Positions 44,565 through 53,193 of a stretch of DNA of 61,713 bases are shown here, one piece after another. The translations under genes and the position numbers were made by a program. How positions within the stretch are numbered: position 1 is the first letter of the stretch; every line of letters begins with the position of its first letter. The stretch is from Clostridium sp. UBA4108 (GTDB lineage Bacteria; Bacillota; Clostridia; Clostridiales; Clostridiaceae): contig DFXM01000012.1 in the NCBI GenBank assembly GCA_002381695.1, forward strand, positions 65,362 through 127,074. Direction: 5' to 3'. Under the pieces are notes generated by a model. It worked only from the letters and a program-made list of their open reading frames with translations. It was not told the DNA's origin and searched no databases.

Positions 44565-45398
44565 ATGGATTGGCATAAAGGCATGAATGAAGCAATTGAT
44601 TATATCGAAGATAATCTAAAGGCTGATATTGATTATTCAATTGCTTCAAAGTTTGTGTGTTGCTCTGTTTGGGAATTTCAAAGAGTGTTTTCATTCATGG
44701 CAAAAATTCCACTATCAGAGTATATACGCCGCAGACGATTGACTCTTGCGGCACATGATATTCAAAATGGGAATGAAAAAATTCTGGATGTTGCATTAAA
44801 ATACAGATATGATTCACACTCTGCTTTTACACGTGCATTCAGTCAACTACATGGAACAACACCAACTTTAGCGCGAAAAGCTGGTGTCATGCTTAAGACA
44901 TATCCACGGATATCCTTCAAATTTATTATTCAAGGGGTAGATGAGATGGATTATAAAATTGAACAAAAAGAAGAAATGAAAATTATTGGTATCAATAAAA
45001 AAATGAACACCACTGACAACGCACACTACAAAGAAATAGGGACTTTTTGGCATGAATTTGAGGAAAGAAAATTGTATGATAGCTTAAAAAAGTACTCGGT
45101 AGACCACAATGTATATGCTATTACAACATATAATAATGAACCTAATTCTTTTTATTATATGATTGGTGTTGAATATAACGGCATTGAGTTTGATAAGAGC
45201 TACCAGGTTATAATAATTCCTGCTGGGATGTATGCAACTTTTCAAGTACCCGCCGAAAGCGAAGGAGATGTAGGAGCATTCACTATGCGAATTTTTAATG
45301 AATGGCTTCCTGCTACCGGTTACCAATTAACAGGTGGAGCAGAAATAGAATGTTGTACTAAGGATGGAACAGTAATATTAATGCCAATTAAAAAATAA
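44565..45398 (+). CDS. AraC-family regulator with GyrI-like effector domain
   Basis: A 277-residue regulator: an N-terminal AraC double helix-turn-helix (about residues 8-105; CCSVWEFQRVFSFMAKIPLSEYIRRRRLTLAA, then ILDVALKYRYDSHSAFTRAFSQLHGTTP) and a C-terminal GyrI-like effector-binding domain (about 125-277). This Rob/SoxS-like layout binds lipophilic drugs or bile-acid-type ligands and often controls efflux or resistance genes. AAGGAGGTGG precedes the ATG. The neighbours on each side are unrelated single genes, so its targets are not evident. Confidence 0.9.
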   Translation: MDWHKGMNEAIDYIEDNLKADIDYSIASKFVCCSVWEFQRVFSFMAKIPLSEYIRRRRLTLAAHDIQNGNEKILDVALKYRYDSHSAFTRAFSQLHGTTPTLARKAGVMLKTYPRISFKFIIQGVDEMDYKIEQKEEMKIIGINKKMNTTDNAHYKEIGTFWHEFEERKLYDSLKKYSVDHNVYAITTYNNEPNSFYYMIGVEYNGIEFDKSYQVIIIPAGMYATFQVPAESEGDVGAFTMRIFNEWLPATGYQLTGGAEIECCTKDGTVILMPIKK

Positions 45399-45443
45399 GC
45401 CTTAATTTAATTTTAAATATACAATCTTTATCCTTCAACTATG

Positions 45444-45486
45444 AGCGGTAAAAACTTGTCAATGTGACTGGTTTTTACCGCTTATT
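45444..45486 (+). terminator. Terminator after the AraC-type gene
   Basis: AGCGGTAAAAAC pairs with GTTTTTACCGCT around a 15-base loop, followed by TATTT. Confidence 0.75.
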
Positions 45487-45527
45487 TAGAAAAGATTATC
45501 CAATAATAGAATGTAGATACAATACTT

Positions 45528-45572
45528 ACTATAATATGGTATAATTTTCTTGATATTCATTGACTATTGTAA
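45528..45572 (+). repeat. Shared promoter/leader module, copy C
   Basis: ATAATATGGTATAATTTT followed by TTGATATTCATTG and ATTGTAA. It matches the module at 43291 and 57698, and precedes the flavin-binding protein gene at 45616. Confidence 0.6.
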
Positions 45573-45615
45573 AATGTCGTGAAGTAAGATTATTTATATT
45601 TCAGGAGGATGAATT

Positions 45616-46080
45616 ATGAATGCTTTTCAATTAGCAACCGAATTAATGAAAGAACAGCTTGGTTTTGACGTAGTTATTGCCCTTGCTACTTGCGCCGAAA
45701 ATGGTGTAAATGTGCGTAATGTTGATGGATATTATAAAGATGGTGCAGTTTACGTTATAACTCATATGGCTTCACAAAAAATGAAAGATATTGAACAAAA
45801 ACCAAATGTGTCAATCTGCAAAGATTTAATGTGTGCACAGGGACTTGGCGAAAATTTAGGAAATCCAAAAGCAGAAAATAATAAAAGTTTGAGAGAAGAA
45901 TTAAAAAAAGTATTTGTTGCTTTTTATGATCGTCATGTCAATGAAAATGATCCATGCACCTGTATTTTGAAAATTACTTTATCTTCCGCAATTGCATTTA
46001 GTAAAGATACAAAATATGTGATTGATTATACTAATGAAACTGCAACGGCAATACCTTTTGTAAATGATATTATTCAATAG
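45616..46080 (+). CDS. Pyridoxamine 5'-phosphate oxidase-like flavin protein
   Basis: A 154-residue split-barrel protein of the FMN-binding pyridoxamine-phosphate-oxidase superfamily. The barrel strands run through VIALATCAENGVNVRNVDGYYKDGAVYVITH and KMKDIEQKPNVSIC, a typical order for small flavin/F420 or heme-binding members. The exact reaction is unknown; it is too divergent to be a PdxH. CAGGAGGATG precedes the ATG. Single gene with its own copy of the shared promoter module. Confidence 0.8.
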   Translation: MNAFQLATELMKEQLGFDVVIALATCAENGVNVRNVDGYYKDGAVYVITHMASQKMKDIEQKPNVSICKDLMCAQGLGENLGNPKAENNKSLREELKKVFVAFYDRHVNENDPCTCILKITLSSAIAFSKDTKYVIDYTNETATAIPFVNDIIQ

Positions 46081-46176
46081 AGACCATTCATATGAGGAAA
46101 TAGATGATGTAGCTGATCAAACATAATGTTGATAATTTATCATTAAGTAAAAGAAATTGAAAGTGAGATTATAAAG

Positions 46177-47310
46177 ATGAGAGTAGGAAGAACAATAAGA
46201 GTTTTTGAAGATGAAAAGCGAAGAGAAACATTAACAAATACAGATGAGAATAGAAGGGTAGTTATTAGTTTCTATTATCCAATAGATAAAGAATGGAAAA
46301 AAGAGAGACAAGCATTATATACGGATTTATATAGTCCAAGAGAAGATAAGTTCATTGAAATATTCAAAAATGTAGTCATTTTAAATAATGAAACAGAAAA
46401 GGAAAGTTATCTTAAAAATATAAAAACTAACATATATAATGATGCACCTATAAGTAAAGAAAAAAAAGTATATCCAGTAATTCTACAGTCAACAGGACTT
46501 GGAGCGCCTAGAGATTATATGACCTTTAATATTGAAAAATTAGTTGAAGAAGGCTTTGTAGTATTCACCATAGAACACATTTATGACAGTGTGCTAACGG
46601 TGTTACCAAATGGAGAAATAATTGTGCCTCCCACAGAAGAATTAACACAAGAAGAAAAAAATAATCTAATAGATATCAGAGTTAAGGATATTTTATTTAT
46701 ATTGGACACAATAGAAAAACTAAATAAAGAAGATTCTGTTATAAAAGACAAGCTTGATTTACAAAAAATAGGAACGATAGGACATTCTTTAGGGGGAGCT
46801 GCTGTATTCAAAGCTTCTCAGCGTGATTCCAGAATTAAAGCAACAGTACTATTCGATGGTGCGTTACAACTTTTTAATTTAAGTCAAGGGTTAGAAGAAA
46901 ATAAGAGATTAAGCACTCCAGTCTTAAACCTTAGACGAAGTACTTATAATTATGAAGCATCTATGAAAATGTTTATTGACTATTTGAAAGATAACTCAGA
47001 TGCTGAAGCTTTTAAAAAGCAAGTTTTACTATATGACGATGTTCTAAGGAAATCAGAGATTGAACAGAGAGAGCTTTATAGATATTTGTCAGGTTATAAG
47101 TCTTTCATAAAAATTAATGATACTACACATATGACATTTACAGATTTTCCAATAATACAAGGAGAAGCATCTTCTGTACAGAAAGCACAGAAAGTAATAA
47201 ACGACTTAACTGTAAGGTTTTTTAATGAATTTTTATGTAGTAAACAAGGAGATTATAGTCACTTCATTAAAAATGATGAGAGTATAACCTTAATATATGA
47301 ACAGTATTGA
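46177..47310 (+). CDS. Alpha/beta hydrolase, PAF-acetylhydrolase-like
   Basis: A 377-residue cytoplasmic hydrolase. The nucleophile elbow is IGHSLGGAAVFKAS near residue 202; the N-terminal region contains YPVILQSTGLGAPRDYMTFNIEKL, a layout like platelet-activating-factor acetylhydrolases. An aspartate follows at LFDGALQL and the histidine is probably DTTHMTFTDFP near 345, completing the triad. The true ester substrate is unknown. The ribosome site is modest (AAAGTGAG). A single-gene unit. Confidence 0.8.
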   Translation: MRVGRTIRVFEDEKRRETLTNTDENRRVVISFYYPIDKEWKKERQALYTDLYSPREDKFIEIFKNVVILNNETEKESYLKNIKTNIYNDAPISKEKKVYPVILQSTGLGAPRDYMTFNIEKLVEEGFVVFTIEHIYDSVLTVLPNGEIIVPPTEELTQEEKNNLIDIRVKDILFILDTIEKLNKEDSVIKDKLDLQKIGTIGHSLGGAAVFKASQRDSRIKATVLFDGALQLFNLSQGLEENKRLSTPVLNLRRSTYNYEASMKMFIDYLKDNSDAEAFKKQVLLYDDVLRKSEIEQRELYRYLSGYKSFIKINDTTHMTFTDFPIIQGEASSVQKAQKVINDLTVRFFNEFLCSKQGDYSHFIKNDESITLIYEQY

Positions 47311-47457
47311 TTTTATAAAAAACAATATTAAATAATTATGTAAAAGAGTATTTTTAGGCCTCAAGATATGTTTAATATAAAAAATATTATTTCGGAATAT
47401 TCTTTAAATAAGATATAACAACTACAAAAACAAATAAGTATTGAGGAGGAATTCATA

Positions 47458-47991
47458 TTGACCACATTTTATCTTATTAGGCATGGAGAACCAACATATA
47501 AACCTATTGATGAAAGAAACTTTATCGGACATGGGAGAGATTTAGCGCCGTTAACCCCAAATGGAATTAAGGGAGTAAAGGAAACGGTTAAAGATAACAG
47601 ACTTAAAAATTGTGAGATAATTATTTCCTCACCCTATACAAGAGCATTGCAAACTGCCGCAATCTTATCAAAAGATTTAGGAATAGATTTAGAAGTTGAT
47701 ATAGATTTGCATGAATGGATACCAGATATAATAAACTTCCAGCACAAAACTTCTCAAGATTGCTTTGACCTATGTAAGGATTTTGAATTACATGATGGAA
47801 TACCTCCAGAGAATGATATTAAAGTATGGGAAACTTCTGAGAGTATGAAAAGAAGAATGAATAGTGTTCTGGAGAAATATAGAAAATATGAAAGAGTAAT
47901 AGTAGTGTGTCATGAGATGGTTATAAAGATGGTTAAATATCAAGATAAAATTGCACATGCAGAAGTTATGGAGTATGTTCTGAATGAATAA
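47458..47991 (+). CDS. Histidine phosphatase family protein
   Basis: A 177-residue phosphoglycerate-mutase-like phosphatase. The catalytic histidine is in YLIRHGEPTY at the N-terminus; the second arginine is in ISSPYTRALQTAAIL near 60; the second histidine in VVCHEMVIKM near 155. Substrate unknown. It starts at TTG 47458 after GAGGAGGA. It lies 50 bases before a Nudix gene in the same direction. Confidence 0.9.
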   Translation: MTTFYLIRHGEPTYKPIDERNFIGHGRDLAPLTPNGIKGVKETVKDNRLKNCEIIISSPYTRALQTAAILSKDLGIDLEVDIDLHEWIPDIINFQHKTSQDCFDLCKDFELHDGIPPENDIKVWETSESMKRRMNSVLEKYRKYERVIVVCHEMVIKMVKYQDKIAHAEVMEYVLNE

Positions 47992-48040
47992 TGCTTAATC
48001 TTCATATATTGTTTATTAATTTTTTGAGGGAGAAAGACAT

Positions 48041-48487
48041 ATGGAAAGAAGAATAAGAAATTCAGCTAAAGCACTTATTATCAAAGATGGTAAAATGCTG
48101 GCAACTAAAATAAAGGATAACGGAGATATTTTCTATATTATGCCTGGTGGCGGGCAAGAGACAGATGAATTATTGCCGGAAGCAGTTAAGCGTGAAGTTG
48201 CGGAAGAAATCGGGATAGAGATCCAACCCAAATCCCTTGAATTTGTTGTAGAAGGATTAAAGGGTGAATCATTTCATAGGATAGATCTGGTATTCCTATG
48301 TGAGTATATTGGTAAAATAGAAAAAGCAGAGCTTCATGGCGACCATAATCAAATCGGTTTTGAATGGTTACCTATCGAAAATCTAATGAATACACCGTTG
48401 TATCCATCGAAGCTTCGTTCACAAATCATTCGACTTTATCACAACGAAAAAACACAAGTTTATCTTGGAAATGAAAGTATGGAATAA
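48041..48487 (+). CDS. Nudix hydrolase
   Basis: A 148-residue Nudix protein with an intact Nudix box running from GGGQETDE through KREVAEEIGI (pattern G-x5-E-x7-RE-x2-EE-x-G-hydrophobic), about residues 38-61. Members cleave nucleoside diphosphates linked to another group; the substrate is not predictable. GAGGGAG precedes the ATG. It follows the histidine phosphatase gene closely, so the pair may be co-transcribed. Confidence 0.9.
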   Translation: MERRIRNSAKALIIKDGKMLATKIKDNGDIFYIMPGGGQETDELLPEAVKREVAEEIGIEIQPKSLEFVVEGLKGESFHRIDLVFLCEYIGKIEKAELHGDHNQIGFEWLPIENLMNTPLYPSKLRSQIIRLYHNEKTQVYLGNESME

Positions 48488-48786
48488 CTTCTGAGATAAA
48501 AGGAGAAAATTCAACTTTAGATAAGACAGTGTTTTCTTATCAGATTTATTCAGATGCATTGGTGGCATGAAAATAAAAAATTTGTTGAATCCTATTTAAA
48601 GAATTTTAATTATAATAGTTAACAGTTATATTTACGATTTTAGGCGGTTAGATGAATTGATTATACCACGTTAGTGTTTTTGTTAGTTTCCAGAAGAAGT
48701 CACCCAACTTACTAGGTGAAAGTGAAATACGAAAAAAGTTTTTACGTTATAATTATTTTAAGGAGAATAAGAAAGAAGGGGTAATT
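48488..48786. other. Gap with a possible coding vestige
   Basis: A 299-base gap. Bases 48542-48622 form an open frame reading RFIQMHWWHENKKF, then VESYLKNFNYNS and a stop, with no start codon or ribosome site. The rich aromatic content suggests the tail of a lost gene, but I cannot name the family. The rest is AT-rich sequence leading to the next Nudix gene. Confidence 0.3.
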
Positions 48787-49224
48787 TTGAGAGCAACATA
48801 TCAAGTTTTAGTATTTCCTTATTATAGGAGTGATAAAGGTATAGAGTATGCTATATTTCATAGAAGCGATGCAGATTGGTGGCAAGCTATTTCGGGCGGA
48901 GGGGAAGAAGGAGAAACGATAATTGAATCAGCTAAAAGAGAAGCATGGGAAGAAGGAGGAATTCCCGAGGATTCACAGTACATAAAGTTAGATACAGTTA
49001 ACTCAATTCCTGCTGAGGAATTTGCAGATAGTATCCATTGGGGCGAAGATGTATATGTGATAAATGAAAATTGTTATGGAGTTGAAGTTATAAATAAACG
49101 ATTGAAGATTTCAAATGAACACACTGAATATATATGGATGAATTATAATGATGCTATTTCCTGTCTGAAGTGGGATAGCAATAAGGTAGCCCTTTGGGAA
49201 CTTAATAAAAGACTCATAAGATAA
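48787..49224 (+). CDS. Nudix hydrolase (second)
   Basis: A 145-residue Nudix protein with an intact box from GGGEEGE through KREAWEEGGI, about residues 38-60. The N-terminus, YQVLVFPYYRSDKGIEYAIFHRS, resembles dATP/dihydroneopterin-triphosphate-type Nudix enzymes. Translation begins at TTG 48787 after AAGGGG. It is not closely similar to the Nudix protein at 48041. Confidence 0.88.
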   Translation: MRATYQVLVFPYYRSDKGIEYAIFHRSDADWWQAISGGGEEGETIIESAKREAWEEGGIPEDSQYIKLDTVNSIPAEEFADSIHWGEDVYVINENCYGVEVINKRLKISNEHTEYIWMNYNDAISCLKWDSNKVALWELNKRLIR

Positions 49225-49266
49225 TTTAACAGAAAGCTTTTGGGAAGTAAGACACAACTTTCTTAA

Positions 49267-49297
49267 ATTGCAATGTAATAGTAATATATGATGAAAT
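49267..49297 (+). repeat. Shared leader module, partial copy
   Basis: ATTGCAATGTAATAGTAATATATGATGAAAT resembles the downstream half of the copy at 57698 (CATTGCAATATATGATGAAAT). It lies about 40 bases before the methyltransferase gene at 49334. The -10 half is not obvious here. Confidence 0.4.
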
Positions 49298-49333
49298 TTA
49301 TTATTTTAATTATTATTAAGGGGGATATATAAA

Positions 49334-49990
49334 ATGGTAGATTCAAAAGGTTGGGAATGGGAAAAAGCAAATCATTCACCTTGGTTGAAGCCAACTGAGG
49401 ACAGTTACTATTTGTCTTGCAAATGGTTAGAATTAGGTTTTAAGAAGATTTTAGATTTGGGTGCTGGCCTAGGACGACATTCTATATTTTTTGCACAACA
49501 AGGTTTTCATGTATCAGCTATAGATATATCCGATTATGCAGTAAACTACTTAAAGGAATGGTCTGAAAAAGAAAATTTAGATATTGATATTAAATTTGGT
49601 GATATGGTTGCTTTACCTTATGCTGATAATTCCTTTGATTGTGTATTTGCATATCATGCTATTTCACATACAGATACAGAGGGTACCAAAAAGGTTATAA
49701 GTGAAATAGAACGAGTTTTAAAGCAAGGTGGAGAAGTGTATACGTCCATGTGTTCTAAAGGGGCTTGGGATTTTGATAAAGCTGGATTTCCTAAAATAGA
49801 TGAGAACACAGTACTAAATACATTAGATGGTCCAGATAAAGATGTACCACATTTTTATGCTGATCGGGAAGACATTTTAAATTTATTTTATAATTTTGAT
49901 GTAGAAAAAATACGTCATATAGATTATTGCTACTTAAATGGTAAAAAATATGATTCTAAATATTATTATATAAATGGACGTAAGAAATAA
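49334..49990 (+). CDS. Class I SAM-dependent methyltransferase
   Basis: A 218-residue Rossmann-fold methyltransferase. Motif I is ILDLGAGLGRHSIFFAQQG near residues 35-53, followed by SAIDISDYAV, the acidic strand-2 end; motif IV-like DCVFAYHAISH near 97. Substrate unknown, small molecules such as in tellurite or thiopurine methylation are possible. AAGGGGGAT precedes the ATG. Confidence 0.88.
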   Translation: MVDSKGWEWEKANHSPWLKPTEDSYYLSCKWLELGFKKILDLGAGLGRHSIFFAQQGFHVSAIDISDYAVNYLKEWSEKENLDIDIKFGDMVALPYADNSFDCVFAYHAISHTDTEGTKKVISEIERVLKQGGEVYTSMCSKGAWDFDKAGFPKIDENTVLNTLDGPDKDVPHFYADREDILNLFYNFDVEKIRHIDYCYLNGKKYDSKYYYINGRKK

Positions 49991-50014
49991 AGAGTACTTA
50001 ATTTATTAAAATGA

Positions 50015-50143
50015 TTTTTAGTTAATGCATATTTTATAAAGTTGCTTACAACTCATCCTTGGGTAAGTAGATCAATGTGGTTTAGGGATATTGACGGTAA
50101 TATTATTAAATTTGTAAGCATTATAAAATTAAGTTGTATATAA
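50015..50143 (+). pseudogene. C-terminal remnant of a VOC/glyoxalase-family gene
   Basis: An open frame with no start codon reads LLTTHPWVSRSMWFRDIDGNIIKFVS before a stop at 50141. The stretch SRSMWFRDIDGNIIKF is the ending of glyoxalase/bleomycin-resistance (VOC) proteins, in which the metal-binding glutamate would follow. The first ~100 residues are absent and the methyltransferase gene stops just before. A clear deletion remnant. Confidence 0.65.
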
Positions 50144-50160
50144 GAAAGGATGAAAGAATC

Positions 50161-50619
50161 ATGAAAAAAACAGCTCATGAAATCCAAAAGGAAAGAATTA
50201 AAGAAATAGAAGAGAAAGCATGTCAACTGTTAGAAAAATGCAATGTTGTAACACTTGCTTCTATTAACGAAAATGGTTATCCTCGTATTTGTGCAGTATC
50301 GAAACTTAAAGCAATGGGTTTTTCTGAAATCTATTTTATTACCTCAAAAAGGTCTAATTTAAACGGAAAAGCAACCCATTTTCAAAATAATACTAAAGCA
50401 AGTGTCTGCTATTATCTTGGAGGTGATAGCGTTACTCTTATGGGGAATGTTGAAATAATCCATGATATAAACATAAAGAGAGAGTTTGAAAAAGACTGCG
50501 ATAGAAGATTTTTCAGCAAAGGTATTGAAGATCCTAAATGTTTCTTATTAAAGTTTCGAGTTGTTGAAGCTACGTTCTGGATTGAAGGAAAATTCAGAAC
50601 ATGTAAATATAAGGTTTAG
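50161..50619 (+). CDS. Pyridoxamine 5'-phosphate oxidase-like protein
   Basis: A 152-residue split-barrel flavin-binding-family protein; landmarks are VVTLASINENGYPRICAVSKLKAMGF near residue 29, IYFITSKRSNLNGKATHFQNN and ASVCYYLGGDSVTLMGNVEII. The general-stress-protein-26 type is the closest remembered relative. ATG 50161 follows GAAAGGATG; a longer TTG frame overlaps the VOC remnant. Unrelated in detail to the flavin protein at 45616. Confidence 0.82.
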   Translation: MKKTAHEIQKERIKEIEEKACQLLEKCNVVTLASINENGYPRICAVSKLKAMGFSEIYFITSKRSNLNGKATHFQNNTKASVCYYLGGDSVTLMGNVEIIHDINIKREFEKDCDRRFFSKGIEDPKCFLLKFRVVEATFWIEGKFRTCKYKV

Positions 50620-50701
50620 TACATTAAATCTATGCAAATTAAGACATAATAGTAGAAAGCTGCGCAGTAATTATTATTTATATTTTAGATGGAGGTATGA
50701 A

Positions 50702-51616
50702 ATGTTATTTGCAGAGGAATTGACTGATTGGAAATCCTGGGGAAATGTTTTTTGTTCTATTGAAGTATTCAAACCATTGATAGATGAAATTTTAAGAAAT
50801 GAACAATTAATAGTGCAAGGGGAAATTGAAAATTTAGCTCCTGGAAGCAATGCTGTTTTTAAAGTAGATAATTTGGTAATAAAAATATATGCACCTTTTG
50901 AGACAGGTATTGATACAGAGTACGATTATAACGTTGAATTATATACAATGGAATTTGCAAATAATGAAGGTATCTCAGTACCTAAGATAATTGCAAATGG
51001 TGAAATTCAAGATAAGTATTTGTTTCGTTATATTATTATGGAATTTAAATCTAATGATATTGAGACTTGTTATATACTTTCATATTCCATTAATGAAAAG
51101 CAACATTTAGTAGAGAAAATCAAAAAAATATTAGAGAAATTTAATAAGCCAATAAATTCTATAGTTAAATCAATTACATTAAATAATCAAAATGAACAAT
51201 TAAAAAGAATGCAAGGATTGAATTCAGAATTAATAAAAGAATTAGTAAGATATTCATCAAAAGTATGTTGTGAGGAGAGAGTTTTAGTACATGGAGATAT
51301 TACAAGAGATAATATTCTAATTAGTAAAAATAATGATATTACATTAATTGATTTTGCAGATTGTGTCCAAGCACCATCATATTACGAATTACCTGCCATA
51401 ATCTTTGAACTTTTTTTGTGTGATAGAGAGTTTGTTTCATGTTTTGTAGGTAATGATGATAAAGATACATTCTTAGATTTACTGATAAAAGGACTGTCTA
51501 TTCATTCTTGTTGTGGTAACATACTCAAAGATTATTTTATAAGAATAGGAATATCAATGGATAAGATTGATAGTATAAAGAAATTAAAAGATTTATTAAA
51601 GAAAGAATTATTCTAA
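50702..51616 (+). CDS. Aminoglycoside-phosphotransferase-family kinase
   Basis: A 304-residue protein-kinase-like enzyme of the APH family. The catalytic loop is VLVHGDITRDNILI near residue 198 (Asp and Asn in place) and the magnesium-binding Asp is in LIDFADC near 218. The N-lobe has AVFKVDNLVIKIYAP with the ATP-contacting lysine. Family members phosphorylate aminoglycosides, macrolides, homoserine or choline; which applies here is unknown. ATG 50702 has GGAGG 6 bases upstream and lies 47 codons inside a longer frame that overlaps the previous gene. A perfect 15-bp palindrome covers its stop codon. Confidence 0.8.
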   Translation: MLFAEELTDWKSWGNVFCSIEVFKPLIDEILRNEQLIVQGEIENLAPGSNAVFKVDNLVIKIYAPFETGIDTEYDYNVELYTMEFANNEGISVPKIIANGEIQDKYLFRYIIMEFKSNDIETCYILSYSINEKQHLVEKIKKILEKFNKPINSIVKSITLNNQNEQLKRMQGLNSELIKELVRYSSKVCCEERVLVHGDITRDNILISKNNDITLIDFADCVQAPSYYELPAIIFELFLCDREFVSCFVGNDDKDTFLDLLIKGLSIHSCCGNILKDYFIRIGISMDKIDSIKKLKDLLKKELF

Positions 51617-51646
51617 TAACTACACCAGATATAGTTATTAGAATAA
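51608..51646. repeat. Perfect 15-bp inverted repeat at the end of the APH-like gene
   Basis: TTATTCTAATAACTA (51608-51622) and TAGTTATTAGAATAA (51632-51646) are exact inverse complements around a 9-base loop. The stop codon of the kinase gene is inside the left arm. There is no T-tract after it on the plus strand, so it is only a doubtful intrinsic terminator, though a stable transcript end is likely. Confidence 0.6.
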
Positions 51647-51783
51647 ATAAAAAAGCCATCAACAATTGTGACGACTTGGAGACAATTTTAGGATTAAATT
51701 GATTTGGCAAAAGACAAATATTAGTATACATTTTCATAGCTGTTGGTTTCCACAGGTCTTTCCATATACTCTTCAAATTGAGC

Positions 51784-52821
51784 TTACGTTAGATTACGTC
51801 TGTTAGCCTTGATTTGTGCTGGACATTTTTCCCCACTTACAAACCACTGACAGTTTTTACAGCCGAAACACGGCTTGTAATCGTAATTTTCTAAAGATTT
51901 TTCCATAAAGTCTGCATCCGCTAGAAAAGGTTTTCCATATGCCACAAAATCACATAAATTGTTTTCTACCAAAATATTCCCTCTGCGCAGTGTTCTAATA
52001 TCGCTTACAGCAATGACGGGAACCTTTACATACTTCTTGATTTGACTGCCAGTATACACTATATCATTAAACTGGAAATCGCTAGGGATCTCTAATTTTC
52101 TATTAGCAGGTATGCCAGAGGAAACATGCAGCATTTCTATTCCCATAGCTTCGAGTGTTTGAGCAGTTTTGATGTCAATATCCAGAGTATCATTCCAACC
52201 CATACGGTAAGAAATAATAAAATCATCATCGGTAAATTTTTTGATTTCTTCAACAATCTTTTTTACCAACAGCAATCTTCCATGTATATCACCGCCATAT
52301 TGATCTTCTCGTTTGTTTGATATTGGTGATGATAGCATGTTAAGGAAAAAGCTATGGGCGCCATGCAGTTCAATTCCATCACAGCCGGCTTTTTTACATC
52401 TTTCTGCCGCTCTCACAAAATCATTTTTAATTTCTTCCAAATCGGCTTCTGTTAGATTGTTGATTGTATCCTGGTTGATGTATCCAACACTAGGGTAAAC
52501 AAGCTGCACAAAAAATTTGCTACCATTCTTATGACATGCATCCGCTAACCTTTGTATATTTATGATATGTTCATCGGAATATACTCCTATACCACCTAGT
52601 CCGCCACCACCACTATATAGCATTTTGGAGGAAGTTACCGAAACTGCCTGGCAAATTATCAGACCGATACCTGTACTAGCTCTCTTTAAATAGTGTTGGA
52701 GCACTTCCTCACCCATGATTCCGTCTTCCATTGGCGACAGCCCAAAAAGAACCATTGGAGCCATAACAACCCTGTTCTTAAACTCAACGTTCTTTATCCT
52801 AATTGATTCGAAAATTTTCAC
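51784..52821 (-). CDS. NADH:flavin oxidoreductase (Old Yellow Enzyme family)
   Basis: A 345-residue FMN-binding TIM-barrel. The start, MKIFESIRIKNVEFKNRVVMAPM, is typical; later GIELHGAHSFFLNMLSSPISNKREDQYGG supplies the catalytic His and the conserved barrel segment. The C-terminus has CFGCKNCQWFVSGEKC, resembling the iron-sulfur ligand region of 2,4-dienoyl-CoA-reductase-type enzymes, but the C-terminal FAD/NAD domain of those is missing. A TAA at 51784-51786 ends the frame, yet the same frame continues for 20 further sensible codons (AQFEEYMERPVETNSYENVY) to another stop, as if the original C-terminus were longer. AGGAGG precedes the ATG. Confidence 0.85.
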   Translation of the reverse strand: MKIFESIRIKNVEFKNRVVMAPMVLFGLSPMEDGIMGEEVLQHYLKRASTGIGLIICQAVSVTSSKMLYSGGGGLGGIGVYSDEHIINIQRLADACHKNGSKFFVQLVYPSVGYINQDTINNLTEADLEEIKNDFVRAAERCKKAGCDGIELHGAHSFFLNMLSSPISNKREDQYGGDIHGRLLLVKKIVEEIKKFTDDDFIISYRMGWNDTLDIDIKTAQTLEAMGIEMLHVSSGIPANRKLEIPSDFQFNDIVYTGSQIKKYVKVPVIAVSDIRTLRRGNILVENNLCDFVAYGKPFLADADFMEKSLENYDYKPCFGCKNCQWFVSGEKCPAQIKANRRNLT

Positions 52822-52903
52822 TATAATAAACCTCCTACAAACATCAGTATACTTCTGTTAAATTTTTCTTATATTTTAATTATAATAGCTATATTATAAA
52901 ATG

Positions 52904-52932
52904 AAAGTATGCACTTTTAAGTAATATACTTA
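52904..52932. promoter_or_regulatory. Candidate regulator-binding site
   Basis: AAAGTATGCACTTTTAAGTAATATACTTA contains inverted AAGTAT and ATACTT half-sites, in the interval upstream of the oxidoreductase gene and next to a possible HxlR-like stub. HxlR regulators often control divergent oxidoreductase genes and bind this kind of site. Confidence 0.35.
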
Positions 52933-52954
52933 CCATAAGGAGAGTGTAAGCCAA

Positions 52955-53008
52955 ATGGAAACACTATGCCGGAGTAAACAGATCCTTTTGAATATACTCT
53001 TTCCATAA
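52955..53008 (+). pseudogene. Possible HxlR-type regulator stub
   Basis: ATG 52955 opens a 17-codon frame, METLCRSKQILLNILFP, preceded by AAGGAGAG. It resembles the first helix of HxlR regulators (cysteine followed by an ILNIL-type helix) but ends before the helix-turn-helix. The location divergent from the oxidoreductase fits. The remaining ~190 bases up to the next gene show nothing else recognisable. Weak call. Confidence 0.25.
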
Positions 53009-53193
53009 TCGGTTAGAACCCTATTCTATATGATTCATACAGTTATTGAAAAAATTGTAAAAATAGTCACAGTCATGTATAATAAAATAATGAGAATGAA
53101 CTTAAAATGTTGTAATCATAATTTTTGTTGGCTCAACATCCGAATACAAATCTATTCATATTATGAATCTGTTTGAAAGTGAAGGAAGAAAGA

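Noticed and set aside
50561..50701. Longer N-terminus for the APH-like kinase
   Set aside because: The extra 47 codons overlap the end of the previous gene and read through intergenic sequence, while a GGAGG site lies before ATG 50702.
51537..51776. Minus-strand 79-codon membrane protein frame
   Set aside because: It overlaps the kinase gene and lacks a ribosome site; the part near 51721-51783 is better explained as the in-frame tail of the oxidoreductase in another frame.
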